This document shows, in pieces, positions 34,151 to 43,022 of a stretch of DNA of 64,000 bases. The position numbers were made by a program, and so were the translations under genes. The notes under the pieces are model-generated. The model saw nothing but the letters and a program-made list of their open reading frames with translations. It made no database searches and was not told the origin of the DNA. Source of the DNA: Saccharopolyspora soli (GTDB lineage Bacteria; Actinomycetota; Actinomycetes; Mycobacteriales; Pseudonocardiaceae); assembly GCF_022678645.1 (NCBI RefSeq), contig NZ_JALBWV010000006.1, positions 124,001 through 188,000 on the forward strand, read 5' to 3'. Positions within the stretch are counted from its first letter, which is position 1. Each line of letters starts with the position of its first letter.

Positions 34151-36376
34151 GTGTCGAGGTTTCCGAAGGCTTTTCGCCCTGTGGCGCCGGACTCGCTCGG
34201 TGTGCGGCCCGACACTGCGCTGAACGTGCGGGCAGACCTCTTCCGGCGGGCGTCGGATGCCGTTATGGGGTTCGGTGTCGGTCTGGGCCTGGGCGAGTGG
34301 TTGGTGCGGGCCGAGCGCGAGCCGACACCTGCTGCCCTGGAAGGAGTCCCCGGCGATCTTGGTCTGGCGCTGTTCACCCTCGATGGGCTGATCCGGGCCC
34401 ATGTACGTCGTAGGCTGACGGGCGAGACCGATCCGGTCCGCGAGATCGACAAGGCCAATCAGCGGTTGCTCGGGTGGCGGGAACACGTGGCGGCCGGAAG
34501 CACTCCGGAGCAGGCCGACGGCGGGTTCCTCGACGATTGCCTCCGGAGGCTGCTGATTCCGGCTGGTTCGGCTATCCCGGATCGGAGTCGGTCCGGGTTT
34601 CTCGGGAAACCGAGCGAAGCTGCCTGCTTGCTGGTGGCGCCGATCGTGGCGTTGTGGAGCCCAGAGGTCGGTGTTGTCCGGGATTTGGCCGTGCAGATCG
34701 TTGCGCAGTTCAACCGAGAGCCGCTGGACCAGGCTTCGGCTGCGGCGCTCGCGGTGTTCACGCATCAGCTTCTCGCTGGTTCGAACCAGCTCCGCGCGCT
34801 CGATGCCGCACAAAGCATGGTCGGCGAGTTGTCGGCAGCGGCCCCGATCGTGGACATGATCAACCAGGTCCATGAAAGCATCGTTGCGCACGCTGGAAAC
34901 ATCTCGCTGTCCGAGGTGAGCGCTTTCGGCCCACCGTCGTCGGCATTCGGAGTGCTCGCCCGGATTCTCGCCGCGCCCTTCGCGGAACGTGAGTTCTTTC
35001 CGGTGCTTCGACGGATTGCGCAGGACTGCGGCGGTTCCTCCATTGCCGGAGCCCTGCATGCCGGGCTGATCGGTCTCGTCTCGGCGGGCCACCGCCTGCC
35101 GGACGAACAACTCGCCGAAGCGCCACTGGCCCAGTTGCTCGGTGTGCTGACCAGGGATGCCACCAGGGAATTCGGTCCGGAACCCCCGGAAAGCGTGGAG
35201 TGGCTGAAACGCTATCCGGTTGCGTCGGACGCAAAGGACGCAACGACTCAGCCATCCCGCGCGCACTCGGCTCCTGCCACCCCGCCGCTCGACGCGCACG
35301 AGCGGTTCTTGGGGTCGATGATCGCCGGGGCGATGGGTGACGCTCTCGGCTACGCCATCGAGTTCCACGACATCGGGATGATCCGGCAGGACCACGGCGC
35401 GGCCGGGCTCACCGAGCCGGTGCGCCGGGACGGGGTCGCTCAGATCTCCGATGACACGCAGATGATGCTGTTCACCCTCGAAGGGCTCATCCGGGCGCAC
35501 GTCGCTCGGCGGATCGAGCCGACCGACAACGATCCGGTTCCCGAGGTGCAGCACGCCTACCAGCGGTGGTTCCACACGCAGAACCAGCCCTGGGAGCGGG
35601 CCGGTGGCCCTTACACGCAGCACCTCCAACAGCCCGACGGGTGGTTGATCACGAACCCGGAGCTGTTCAGCGCTCGGGCTCCGGGCAGTACCTGCATGTC
35701 CGCGCTGGCCAAATTCGCGCAGACGCACCAGCACGCCAACCCGCAGTTCAGGATCAACGACTCCAAGGGGTGCGGTGGGGTCATGCGCGCCGCCCCGGTG
35801 GCGGTGTGGTCCAACGACCCGGCCGAGGTCTTCGCCGCCGCCGTCGGCACCGCCGCCCTGACGCACAGCCACCCCAGCGGCTACCTGTCCGCCGGGGTGC
35901 TCGCGGTGATCGTGCACCAGCTCATCCGGGACGTGTCGCTGCCGGAAAGCGTGCGGATGGCGCGCGAACTGCTGATCCGGTGGCGCGGGCACGAGGAGCA
36001 GCTGCGGATCCTCGACGCAGCCGTGGAACTCGCGAAGCAGGGCCCGGTCAGCCCGGAGGAGCTCAAGGACACCCTCGGTGAAGGTTGGGTCGGCGAGGAG
36101 GCTCTCGCGATCGGCCTCTACGCCGCGCTGGCCACGGATAACCTGCGGGACGCGCTGTTGCTGTCGGTGAACCACTCGGGGGACTCGGATTCCACCGGGA
36201 TCGTGTGCGGCAACATTGCAGGGGCGCGGTACGGGACGCGGGCCATTCCGCCGGAGTGGTTGGCAACCCTGGAACTGCGCGAGTTGGTCGAGACGTTGGC
36301 CAAGGACGCGCTCGTCGAGTTCAGCCCCGGACCGCCCACCGATCCGGGTTGGACCCGGCGCTACCCCGCCTGGTGA
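34151..36376 (+). CDS. Double ADP-ribosylglycohydrolase-domain protein, probable immunity protein 1
   Basis: This 741-residue protein has two tandem ADP-ribosylglycohydrolase (ARH/DraG-like) domains. The second (about 385-735) has both metal-binding motifs: SDDT (S433-T436) and GDSDST (D678, D680). The first (about 20-355) aligns with it over the whole length but has lost them, reading GDLGL at 68-72 and GGSSIAG at 294-300. So one catalytic and one degenerate domain are fused. ARH enzymes remove ADP-ribose from proteins. Lying 54 bases after an ADP-ribosyltransferase toxin, it is a plausible immunity protein, as in the Tre1/Tri1 pair. The start is GTG 34151 with a GAGGTAGG site. Confidence 0.9.
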   Translation: MSRFPKAFRPVAPDSLGVRPDTALNVRADLFRRASDAVMGFGVGLGLGEWLVRAEREPTPAALEGVPGDLGLALFTLDGLIRAHVRRRLTGETDPVREIDKANQRLLGWREHVAAGSTPEQADGGFLDDCLRRLLIPAGSAIPDRSRSGFLGKPSEAACLLVAPIVALWSPEVGVVRDLAVQIVAQFNREPLDQASAAALAVFTHQLLAGSNQLRALDAAQSMVGELSAAAPIVDMINQVHESIVAHAGNISLSEVSAFGPPSSAFGVLARILAAPFAEREFFPVLRRIAQDCGGSSIAGALHAGLIGLVSAGHRLPDEQLAEAPLAQLLGVLTRDATREFGPEPPESVEWLKRYPVASDAKDATTQPSRAHSAPATPPLDAHERFLGSMIAGAMGDALGYAIEFHDIGMIRQDHGAAGLTEPVRRDGVAQISDDTQMMLFTLEGLIRAHVARRIEPTDNDPVPEVQHAYQRWFHTQNQPWERAGGPYTQHLQQPDGWLITNPELFSARAPGSTCMSALAKFAQTHQHANPQFRINDSKGCGGVMRAAPVAVWSNDPAEVFAAAVGTAALTHSHPSGYLSAGVLAVIVHQLIRDVSLPESVRMARELLIRWRGHEEQLRILDAAVELAKQGPVSPEELKDTLGEGWVGEEALAIGLYAALATDNLRDALLLSVNHSGDSDSTGIVCGNIAGARYGTRAIPPEWLATLELRELVETLAKDALVEFSPGPPTDPGWTRRYPAW

Positions 36377-36395
36377 CCACGAGGGAGACATCGCG

Positions 36396-39300
36396 ATGAC
36401 CGACGCCCAACCGGGCTCGCCGCTGAGCTGGGCCGACCGATTCCGCGGCGCGATGCTCGGCGGAGCCGTCGGGGACGCGCTCGGCGCTGGCGTCCGCCAC
36501 CTGACCAGCGCCGAGATCCAGCAGTGGTTCGGGCCGCGCGGTGTCGTCGACTACCTGCCGGTCTACGGGCGGCGCGGTGCGGTCACCGATCTGACCCAGC
36601 TGACGGTGTTCACCCTCGAAGCCCTGTTGCGCGCCAGGGCGATGGGCGAGCGGTCGGCCGTGCAGGCGATCGAGGCCAACCACCTGGCCTGGCTGCACAC
36701 CCAGGGCGTGCCGTGGGCGTACGCGATGTCCAAGTACGCGCCGAGCGAGCCGACCGGTTGGCTGTTGCAGCGCCCCGAGTTGTACTCCACCCGGAATCCC
36801 GGCGGTGCGGCGCTTCTCGGCCTCGGCGGCCTCGTGCACCGCCCGGCCTTCCCGGAGACCTACCAGTCGACCCCCGAAGCGCCCATCCCCCAAGGCATGA
36901 GCGACTGCATCGCGTGGACCGCGCCGCTGGCGCTGTGGAGTCAGGACCTCAGCATCGTCGATCTGGACGCCAGGACGACCGCGGCGCTGTTGACCAAGGA
37001 CAGCGGCACCGTCACCGCGACCGAACTGCACGCCGATGTGCTCGCCCAACTCCTGCTCGGGCACGGGCTGTGGGCAGCAGTCGAAGCGTGGCAGGCGCAG
37101 CGCGCCTTCACCAGCAGCGCCTCGCCGCACGGCGCGCTGCGCACCGCGCACGCGGCGATGTTCGCCACCAACGGCGGGCGCCGTCCGAGCCCCGCCCAAC
37201 TGGACATCGAGTTCGACACCCGGGGCGGACCGGGCGACCTGGGGATCGCGTTGGCCGCGGTCGCCGCCACCAACAACTTCACCGACGCCGTGATCATGGC
37301 GGTCAACCACTCCAGCGACAGCGCCGTGACCGGAGCGCTGGCCGGGCAACTCGCCGGGGCCATCTACGGGCCGGGCGGGATTCCCCCGCAGTGGCTCGAC
37401 GAGCTCGAACTCGGCGAGATCATCGAGACGCTCTGCCAGGACGTGACCGTGGCCTTCGCGCCACCGAAGCCGCCGCAGTGGATGCAGCGGTACGTGCCCA
37501 ACGCCCGGCAGTTCGGCGGTCCGCGCGAGCTGATCGCGGGTGCGCCGAACACCGTCGAAGGCGCTGCGGAGCAGACCATGGTGCTGCCAGCCATCAAGGC
37601 CGAACCGGAACCGGACCCCGCCGCCGACACCCCGCCGCACGGCATCGGTGCGCCGACGTTCCCGGCGGCCCGCGCCGAAACCCCGGCGGAGCCAGTGGAA
37701 TTCGAGGTCGCCGATCCGTCGAGCACTGGTCCCATCCCGGTGCCGCGCCTGCGGTCGTCCGAAACCACTGCGGTCTTCCCAACGGCGGACGCGCCGGGGC
37801 AGCCGGAGGCCGTCGAGCCGGAATGGCAGCAGGTGCGGGACTTTCCGGTCGAGCCGGAATGGGCGCCGTCGGTGGACGCTCCCGCAGCGGTCGAATCGGA
37901 GTTGCCGGTCGCGGGTCCCGTGGTCGAGCCGGAATGGGCGCCGCCCGTGGACGCTCCCGCAGCGGTCGAATCGGAGTTGCCGGTCGCGGATCCGGTGGTC
38001 GAGCCGGAATGGGCGCCGCCCGTGGACGCTCCCGCAGCGGCTGAGCCGGAGTTCCCAGTCCAGGATCCCGTGGTCGAGCCGCAGATGCCGGTGGCGGAAG
38101 CGGCGTTCGTCGAGGCGGACGACATCGCTGATCCGATCGCTGGCGAAGCGCCGGAAAATCCCGTGGCACCAGAGGAGTTCGTGCCCGAGGAGATCGTTGC
38201 GGCCGCGTTGGTCGATGCTCCACCCGACGTCGAGCCGCCGGTCGCGACCGCTGAACCGGTTTCGGCCCTACGGCTCCCGACGCAGCCGATGGCCGAGCGC
38301 GAGCCCGTCGACCTGGAGCCGCCCCCGCGATCACCGATCGACCTCGAACCGGCCGATTTCGGCCCGGAGCCCGAAGACGTCGAGTTGGAGGCTCCGGCCA
38401 GTGCCGACGCCGAACGAACGCGGTCCGATCACGACGAAGTCGAGCCGGAGACCGACACCGTCCTGCCGGGAGGCAGCGCGGTGGACGCCGTTGCGGCCGA
38501 GGCGTTGGAGATCGGCGAACAGCCCGAAATCAGGGGAGAACTCCTAGCGGACACCGAAGCGGCCGAGGCCGAGCCGCAGTCGCTGGAGCCAGCCCCGGCG
38601 GTACCGCCGATCGTGCGCGGCGAGCACGCCAAGGCGGAGGGCCCCGGCGACGGCGCTCCGTCGCTGACGGAGCGGGTGCTCGGATGCTTCCTCGGCGGCG
38701 CTCTCGGCGACGCGCTCGGCGCGGACCTGGAGTTCAAGACCGCTGAGGAGATCACCGCGCGCTTCGGCGCCGACGGCCCGAGCGGTCTGCGCGAGGCATA
38801 CGGCGTGCACGGAGCCATCACCGACGACACCCAGATGACGCTGTTCACCGCCGAAGGCATGATCCGCGGCAGCGTCGCCAACCGGATGCTCGGGAACGAG
38901 GACCCGCTGCCCGAGGTGCAGTTGGCCTACCAGCGCTGGCTGCACACGCAGGGCGTCGAGTGGGATGCCGCCGCCGGTCCGTTCCTCGCCGACTACCCCG
39001 CGCCGGACGGCTGGCTGATCGAGGTGCCGGGCCTGTTCAAGACCCGCGCGCCCGGCAAGACCGTGTTCCGCGCGCTGTCCCGCTTCGGCGACGGCCACCC
39101 GGCCGGGTCGTTCACCGAGCGGATCAACGACTCCAAGGGGTGCGGTGGCGTGATGCGCGCCGCGCCCGTCGCGCTGTGGGCCACCGATCCGGCCGTGGTG
39201 TTCCGGCTCGCCGCCCGCACCGCTGCGCTGACCCACAGCCACCCCGCCGGTTACCACTCCGCCGGTGCGCTCGCGGTGATCGTCCAGCAGGCGTTGCTGG

Positions 39301-39905
39301 GTCGCAGCCTCGACGACGGCGTGTGGCTGGCCCTGCAGGTCCTCGAAACCTGGGCGGACCACGACGAGACCAGCGCGATGCTGAAGGCCGCCGTGCACCT
39401 CGCCGGTGCGGGTGTGCCGACGCCGCAGCAGATCGCCGAGCAGTTGGGTGGTGGCTGGGTCGGGGACGAGGCGCTGGCCATCGCGGTGTGCGCGGCGCTG
39501 GTCGGCGGTGAGGACGTCGAACTGGCGCTGCGGATCGCCGTGCACCACGACGGCGACAGCGACTCGACCGGCGCGATCTGCGGCAACATCGTCGGTGCGC
39601 TGCTGGGCGTCGGGGCCCTCCCGGTCGACTGGCTGGCCGAGTTGGAACTGCGCGACGTCGTTGAGCAGGTGGCGTTGGACTGCGTGGCGGAGTTCGGACG
39701 GGGCGCCTTCCAGCCGGGCCAGGCCGCGGTCGAGCCGCCGACCGACGAGGACTGGAACGAGCGATACCCGATCCGTCCACAGTGGTCATCCGTGTCGGCG
39801 CCCGCGGGTGCCGAGCCCAGCCTGGAATTCCCGGCGCCCAAACCAGCGCCCAGGCGGATCAACGGTGTCGTCCACACCGAAACGTTCGAGGGGGAGAACA
39901 GGTGA
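36396..39905 (+). CDS. Double ADP-ribosylglycohydrolase-domain protein with long acidic linker, probable immunity protein 2
   Basis: This 1169-residue protein repeats the plan of its neighbour on a larger scale. Its N-terminal ARH domain (about 12-370) is degenerate: TDLTQ (64-68) in place of SDDTQ, and HSSDSAVTG (305-313) in place of GDSDSTG. The C-terminal ARH domain (about 760-1115) keeps TDDT (809-812) and GDSDST (1053-1058), so it should be active. Between them lies an acidic Pro/Val/Glu-rich linker of about 390 residues with three 25-residue tandem repeats (37848-38072). ATG 36396 has a GGGAG site eight bases away. A second ARH gene beside the toxin could protect against it too, or could act by binding. 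Confidence 0.9.
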   Translation: MTDAQPGSPLSWADRFRGAMLGGAVGDALGAGVRHLTSAEIQQWFGPRGVVDYLPVYGRRGAVTDLTQLTVFTLEALLRARAMGERSAVQAIEANHLAWLHTQGVPWAYAMSKYAPSEPTGWLLQRPELYSTRNPGGAALLGLGGLVHRPAFPETYQSTPEAPIPQGMSDCIAWTAPLALWSQDLSIVDLDARTTAALLTKDSGTVTATELHADVLAQLLLGHGLWAAVEAWQAQRAFTSSASPHGALRTAHAAMFATNGGRRPSPAQLDIEFDTRGGPGDLGIALAAVAATNNFTDAVIMAVNHSSDSAVTGALAGQLAGAIYGPGGIPPQWLDELELGEIIETLCQDVTVAFAPPKPPQWMQRYVPNARQFGGPRELIAGAPNTVEGAAEQTMVLPAIKAEPEPDPAADTPPHGIGAPTFPAARAETPAEPVEFEVADPSSTGPIPVPRLRSSETTAVFPTADAPGQPEAVEPEWQQVRDFPVEPEWAPSVDAPAAVESELPVAGPVVEPEWAPPVDAPAAVESELPVADPVVEPEWAPPVDAPAAAEPEFPVQDPVVEPQMPVAEAAFVEADDIADPIAGEAPENPVAPEEFVPEEIVAAALVDAPPDVEPPVATAEPVSALRLPTQPMAEREPVDLEPPPRSPIDLEPADFGPEPEDVELEAPASADAERTRSDHDEVEPETDTVLPGGSAVDAVAAEALEIGEQPEIRGELLADTEAAEAEPQSLEPAPAVPPIVRGEHAKAEGPGDGAPSLTERVLGCFLGGALGDALGADLEFKTAEEITARFGADGPSGLREAYGVHGAITDDTQMTLFTAEGMIRGSVANRMLGNEDPLPEVQLAYQRWLHTQGVEWDAAAGPFLADYPAPDGWLIEVPGLFKTRAPGKTVFRALSRFGDGHPAGSFTERINDSKGCGGVMRAAPVALWATDPAVVFRLAARTAALTHSHPAGYHSAGALAVIVQQALLGRSLDDGVWLALQVLETWADHDETSAMLKAAVHLAGAGVPTPQQIAEQLGGGWVGDEALAIAVCAALVGGEDVELALRIAVHHDGDSDSTGAICGNIVGALLGVGALPVDWLAELELRDVVEQVALDCVAEFGRGAFQPGQAAVEPPTDEDWNERYPIRPQWSSVSAPAGAEPSLEFPAPKPAPRRINGVVHTETFEGENR

Positions 39906-41536
39906 TCCTCGGTACGCCCATCGCGGAGACCTTCGGTCTGGTCGACGGCGAGTACCGGCTGCTGCACCACCTCGAAGGCGACGGGGTGCACGTGGAAGGC
40001 AGCGGGCCGGTCCCGCTCGACCAGGTCACGGCGGTGCTCTTCGCGCAGCAGGACGAAGCCTGCTCGGTGCACCCGCAGTTCCCGGCCCGCGCCGCCTTCG
40101 GCCACCTGCCGGACCGGTCCGCGCAGTTTCGCGACCTGACCCGCACGCTGCAGGACGCGGTGGCGTCCGCGCTCCCGGAAGGTTGGCGCGAGGCCCAGGT
40201 GAACTGCACCGCGCTGGGCACCCGCATCGAGATCACCGCGACGGTCACCACCGAGTCCGAACACCCGTGGATCCCGACCCAGGACGTCGTCGACGCGCTG
40301 CGCCGCCTGCGCAACGTGGCGTACCACCCGGAGACCGGGGCGTGGACCACCGCGAGCTTCCGCATCAACGAGGCGGGCGCGGACTTCCGGACCGGGTACG
40401 ACGCACCACAGTGGACCCGCGCCGACGACCAGCGCGCCTACTACGAAGAATTGCGCTACTTCCCTCGCTCCGAGGCGCCGGAGTGGCTGTTCGAGGCGGC
40501 TTGGTCGCACTTCGCGAACAACCGCGACACCGCCGCGCAGCCCGAACCGGTGCGAATGGCCCAGGTCTTCGACGTCCACGTCGACGACCGTGCCGCGGCC
40601 TACCGGCCCGCGCTGCCGTGGGCGGAGAAGCGGATGGTCCTCGACTACCTGCACGGTGGCGAGATCCTGCTGACCGCGCACGGCACCTCGACCGACGAAG
40701 TGGACCCGCAGCGCCCGCCGGAGGTGCCCAAGCAGTTCCACACCGACGGCACCTGGGTGTGGCCGTTGGCGCTGGCCTACTACCTGGAAGTGCACGACAT
40801 CGCACCGCCGCGCGACTTCCTCGACCACATCCGGCGCACCGGCCACCGGCCGCCGGAGGTGGTCGCCGACCGCGCCGCCGCCGAGGCCAAGGCGCTCGTG
40901 CTGGGTGCCGACGCCGACCACCTCGAAGCGTTCAAGCCCGCCGAAGCCATCGAGTTGGCCAGGGGATTCATCGGCGCGATGGGCATGAGCACCCGTTTCT
41001 ACAGCTTCGAGGCCGCCTTCGAAGGTGGTTGGAGCATGCTGCGCGACGCGGACGGCTGGTGGTCGGTGTTCTGCGTGGACGAGGGTGAGATCAGGAACAA
41101 GTCCCGGTTCCCGGACCCGTTCGCCGCCGCCGCGCAGCTCATCGGTGCGATGGCGCTGACCCGCACGCGGTTCCTGCGCGCTCCCGACGAGCCGCTGCAG
41201 GACTTCGAATGCCCCTTCGCGCCGTTGCCCGGCGAGGCGCCGCTGGCCGCATACGACAGCAAGTTCCTCGTGGACCTGCGGGTTGGTGACGAGGTCGACC
41301 GGTTCGGCGAGCCGACCGGCAACACCGTCTTCGTGGCCGGGACGACTCTGCCGCAGCGGTCCGTCCCACCGCAGCAGCCGCCTGGCGACTACCGCCGATA
41401 CCGGGTGCTCAGCGGCTTCCAGGTGGTCTCGGGCGTGGTCAAACCCGACTTCGGCCAGGTCGGCGGCGGCACCGCCTTCGTGCTGCCGAACGACCTCCAA
41501 ACCCTCGTCGCCGAAGGCTGGCTCGCCGAGGTGTGA
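39902..41536 (+). CDS. Protein with C-terminal TNT-like NAD+ glycohydrolase domain
   Basis: This 544-residue protein ends in a domain (about 450-544) resembling TNT, the NAD+ glycohydrolase of M. tuberculosis CpnT: VDRFGEPTGNTVF, a following QRSVPP, the pair YRRYRV, and DFGQVGGGTAFVLP. TNT members usually have Gln after GGGT; here it is Ala, so activity is uncertain. The N-terminal part (about 85-205) looks like a YezG-type antitoxin or immunity domain (LRRLRNVAYHPETGAW, YFPRSEAPEWLF), which would be an unusual fusion. No WXG or signal peptide is present, so it may act in the cytoplasm. GTG 39902 overlaps the previous stop. Confidence 0.78.
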   Translation: MILGTPIAETFGLVDGEYRLLHHLEGDGVHVEGSGPVPLDQVTAVLFAQQDEACSVHPQFPARAAFGHLPDRSAQFRDLTRTLQDAVASALPEGWREAQVNCTALGTRIEITATVTTESEHPWIPTQDVVDALRRLRNVAYHPETGAWTTASFRINEAGADFRTGYDAPQWTRADDQRAYYEELRYFPRSEAPEWLFEAAWSHFANNRDTAAQPEPVRMAQVFDVHVDDRAAAYRPALPWAEKRMVLDYLHGGEILLTAHGTSTDEVDPQRPPEVPKQFHTDGTWVWPLALAYYLEVHDIAPPRDFLDHIRRTGHRPPEVVADRAAAEAKALVLGADADHLEAFKPAEAIELARGFIGAMGMSTRFYSFEAAFEGGWSMLRDADGWWSVFCVDEGEIRNKSRFPDPFAAAAQLIGAMALTRTRFLRAPDEPLQDFECPFAPLPGEAPLAAYDSKFLVDLRVGDEVDRFGEPTGNTVFVAGTTLPQRSVPPQQPPGDYRRYRVLSGFQVVSGVVKPDFGQVGGGTAFVLPNDLQTLVAEGWLAEV

Positions 41537-41749
41537 CAGGCACCTCGCCGACCCCGGGGAATCCCGGATCGCCCGGACGGCGATCCGCACCCGGTGGATC
41601 GCGGTGTGGCCTGGGGTGTGATCGGTCTCGACTGGCGGGACGGCCTTGTCATGATGGGTAGAGTGTCGCTACAGGATGACGTGAGCTCGCACTCAAAGGT
41701 GGCGCAGCGGCAGCGCCGGGTGATCGGGCAGGTCAAGAGGGACCCCGTT

Positions 41750-41779
41750 TTGACCCTCTGAGAACGGGGCAGGTATCTT
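41750..41779 (+). promoter_or_regulatory. Promoter of the str operon
   Basis: TTGACC (41750-41755) and TATCTT (41774-41779) are separated by 18 bases, a good match to the housekeeping consensus. The start site would be near 41786, giving a long leader before rpsL at 42080. Confidence 0.75.
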
Positions 41780-41934
41780 TGTTTATCGGACCCGACACCA
41801 ATCGGGTCGATCCGCATGCCCGTGCATGACGTGGCCGGTCGGCCGCGCCAGCGCCGAGGATGTGTGGAAACTCCTCTCAAGAACCCTCTGGGGTCGTTCC
41901 CATTGGGGCGCATCGGCGCCGAAAGGTCGAGGAG

Positions 41935-41952
41935 CGGGCGACACGCCCGACC
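41935..41952 (+). promoter_or_regulatory. Leader hairpin motif shared with rpsJ
   Basis: CGGGCGACACGCCCGACC lies in the rpsL leader; GGGCG and CGCCC form the stem around ACA. The identical 18 bases occur at 46867-46884 in the rpsJ leader. The flanking bases differ, so the match is not due to a recent duplication of a larger block. A role in leader regulation of ribosomal-protein operons is inferred. Confidence 0.7.
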
Positions 41953-42079
41953 TCGTGGTGCGGGAGGAGTCCGGAAACACAGTGCCTGACAGGTGCTCGA
42001 CGCCAGGGCACGCCGAAGCTCGAACGAGCGCCGCTTGGTCGAGTACCAGAAGACGCGAACGCTGACAGAAAGCCGGTCC

Positions 42080-42454
42080 ATGCCCACCATCCAGCAGCTG
42101 GTCCGTAAGGGCCGCCAGGACAAGGTCGCGAAGACCAAGACCGCGGCGCTCAAGGGGAGCCCGCAGCGGCGTGGCGTGTGCACCCGCGTGTACACCACCA
42201 CCCCGAAGAAGCCCAACTCGGCACTGCGCAAGGTCGCCCGCGTGAAGCTGACCAGCGGTATCGAGGTCACGGCCTACATCCCGGGTGAGGGCCACAACCT
42301 GCAGGAGCACTCGATCGTGCTCGTTCGTGGCGGCCGTGTGAAGGACCTCCCGGGCGTGCGCTACAAGATCATCCGCGGTTCCGCTGACACCCAGGGCGTC
42401 AAGAACCGCAAGCAGGCTCGCAGCCGGTACGGCGCGAAGAAGGAGAAGAGCTGA
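42080..42454 (+). CDS. rpsL: 30S ribosomal protein S12
   Basis: This 124-residue protein is S12 at its normal length. Lys43 (TPKKPN) and Lys88 (GGRVKDLPG), the usual streptomycin-resistance positions, are the sensitive residues. The conserved Asp89 is present. ATG 42080 is preferred over an upstream in-frame start at 41993. Its stop overlaps the rpsG start (TGATG). The long leader and promoter are described separately. Confidence 0.99.
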   Translation: MPTIQQLVRKGRQDKVAKTKTAALKGSPQRRGVCTRVYTTTPKKPNSALRKVARVKLTSGIEVTAYIPGEGHNLQEHSIVLVRGGRVKDLPGVRYKIIRGSADTQGVKNRKQARSRYGAKKEKS

Positions 42455-42924
42455 TGCCCCGCAAGGGTCCGGCCCCAAAGCGGCCGCTGCACGCTGACCC
42501 CGTGTACGGCTCGCCGCTGGTCACGCAGCTGGTGAACAAGGTCCTCGTGGACGGCAAGCGTTCGCTGGCCGAGCGGATCGTTTACGCGGCGTTGGAAGGC
42601 TGCCGGGAGAAGACCAGCACCGATCCGGTCGTCACGCTCAAGCGTGCCCTGGACAACGTGAAGCCGACGCTGGAGGTGCGCAGCCGCCGCGTTGGTGGCG
42701 CGACCTACCAGGTGCCGATCGAGGTGCGTGCCGGTCGATCCACCACCCTCGCGCTGCGCTGGCTGGTCAGCTACTCCCGGCAGCGTCGCGAGAAGACCAT
42801 GGTCGAGCGCTTGATGAACGAACTGCTGGACGCGAGCAACGGTCTCGGGGCGAGCGTCAAGAAGCGTGAAGACACGCACAAGATGGCGGAGTCCAACAAG
42901 GCCTTCGCGCACTACCGCTGGTGA
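42454..42924 (+). CDS. rpsG: 30S ribosomal protein S7
   Basis: This 156-residue protein is S7, the 16S rRNA 3'-domain assembly protein. The start ATG overlaps the rpsL stop by one base. Conserved motifs [21 protein letters not shown] and [16 protein letters not shown] are present. It is the second gene of the str operon; fusA follows after 98 bases. Confidence 0.99.
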   Translation: MPRKGPAPKRPLHADPVYGSPLVTQLVNKVLVDGKRSLAERIVYAALEGCREKTSTDPVVTLKRALDNVKPTLEVRSRRVGGATYQVPIEVRAGRSTTLALRWLVSYSRQRREKTMVERLMNELLDASNGLGASVKKREDTHKMAESNKAFAHYRW

Positions 42925-43022
42925 CGTCGGGGTCGGCTCTTGCCCGCCTCGGCGCACCGATTCGACAGCTTGCACCTGTCTATGGGACTTGCACCTGCTG
43001 TTAGGGAACGGGGAAGAAACTC

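Larger units (their letters stand above)
41537..42079. other. Intergenic region upstream of the str operon
   Basis: This 543-base stretch separates the toxin operon from rpsL. It contains the rpsL promoter (41750-41779) and a leader of about 290 bases including the shared hairpin motif at 41935-41952. A small frame starting at 41993 is an in-frame upstream extension of rpsL and is rejected. No clear terminator for the toxin operon was found in 41537-41740. Confidence 0.7.

Noticed and set aside
37848-38072. Regularly spaced 75-base repeats that might suggest a CRISPR array.
   Set aside because: There are no distinct spacers, the repeats are in frame with the ARH protein, and no cas genes are near.
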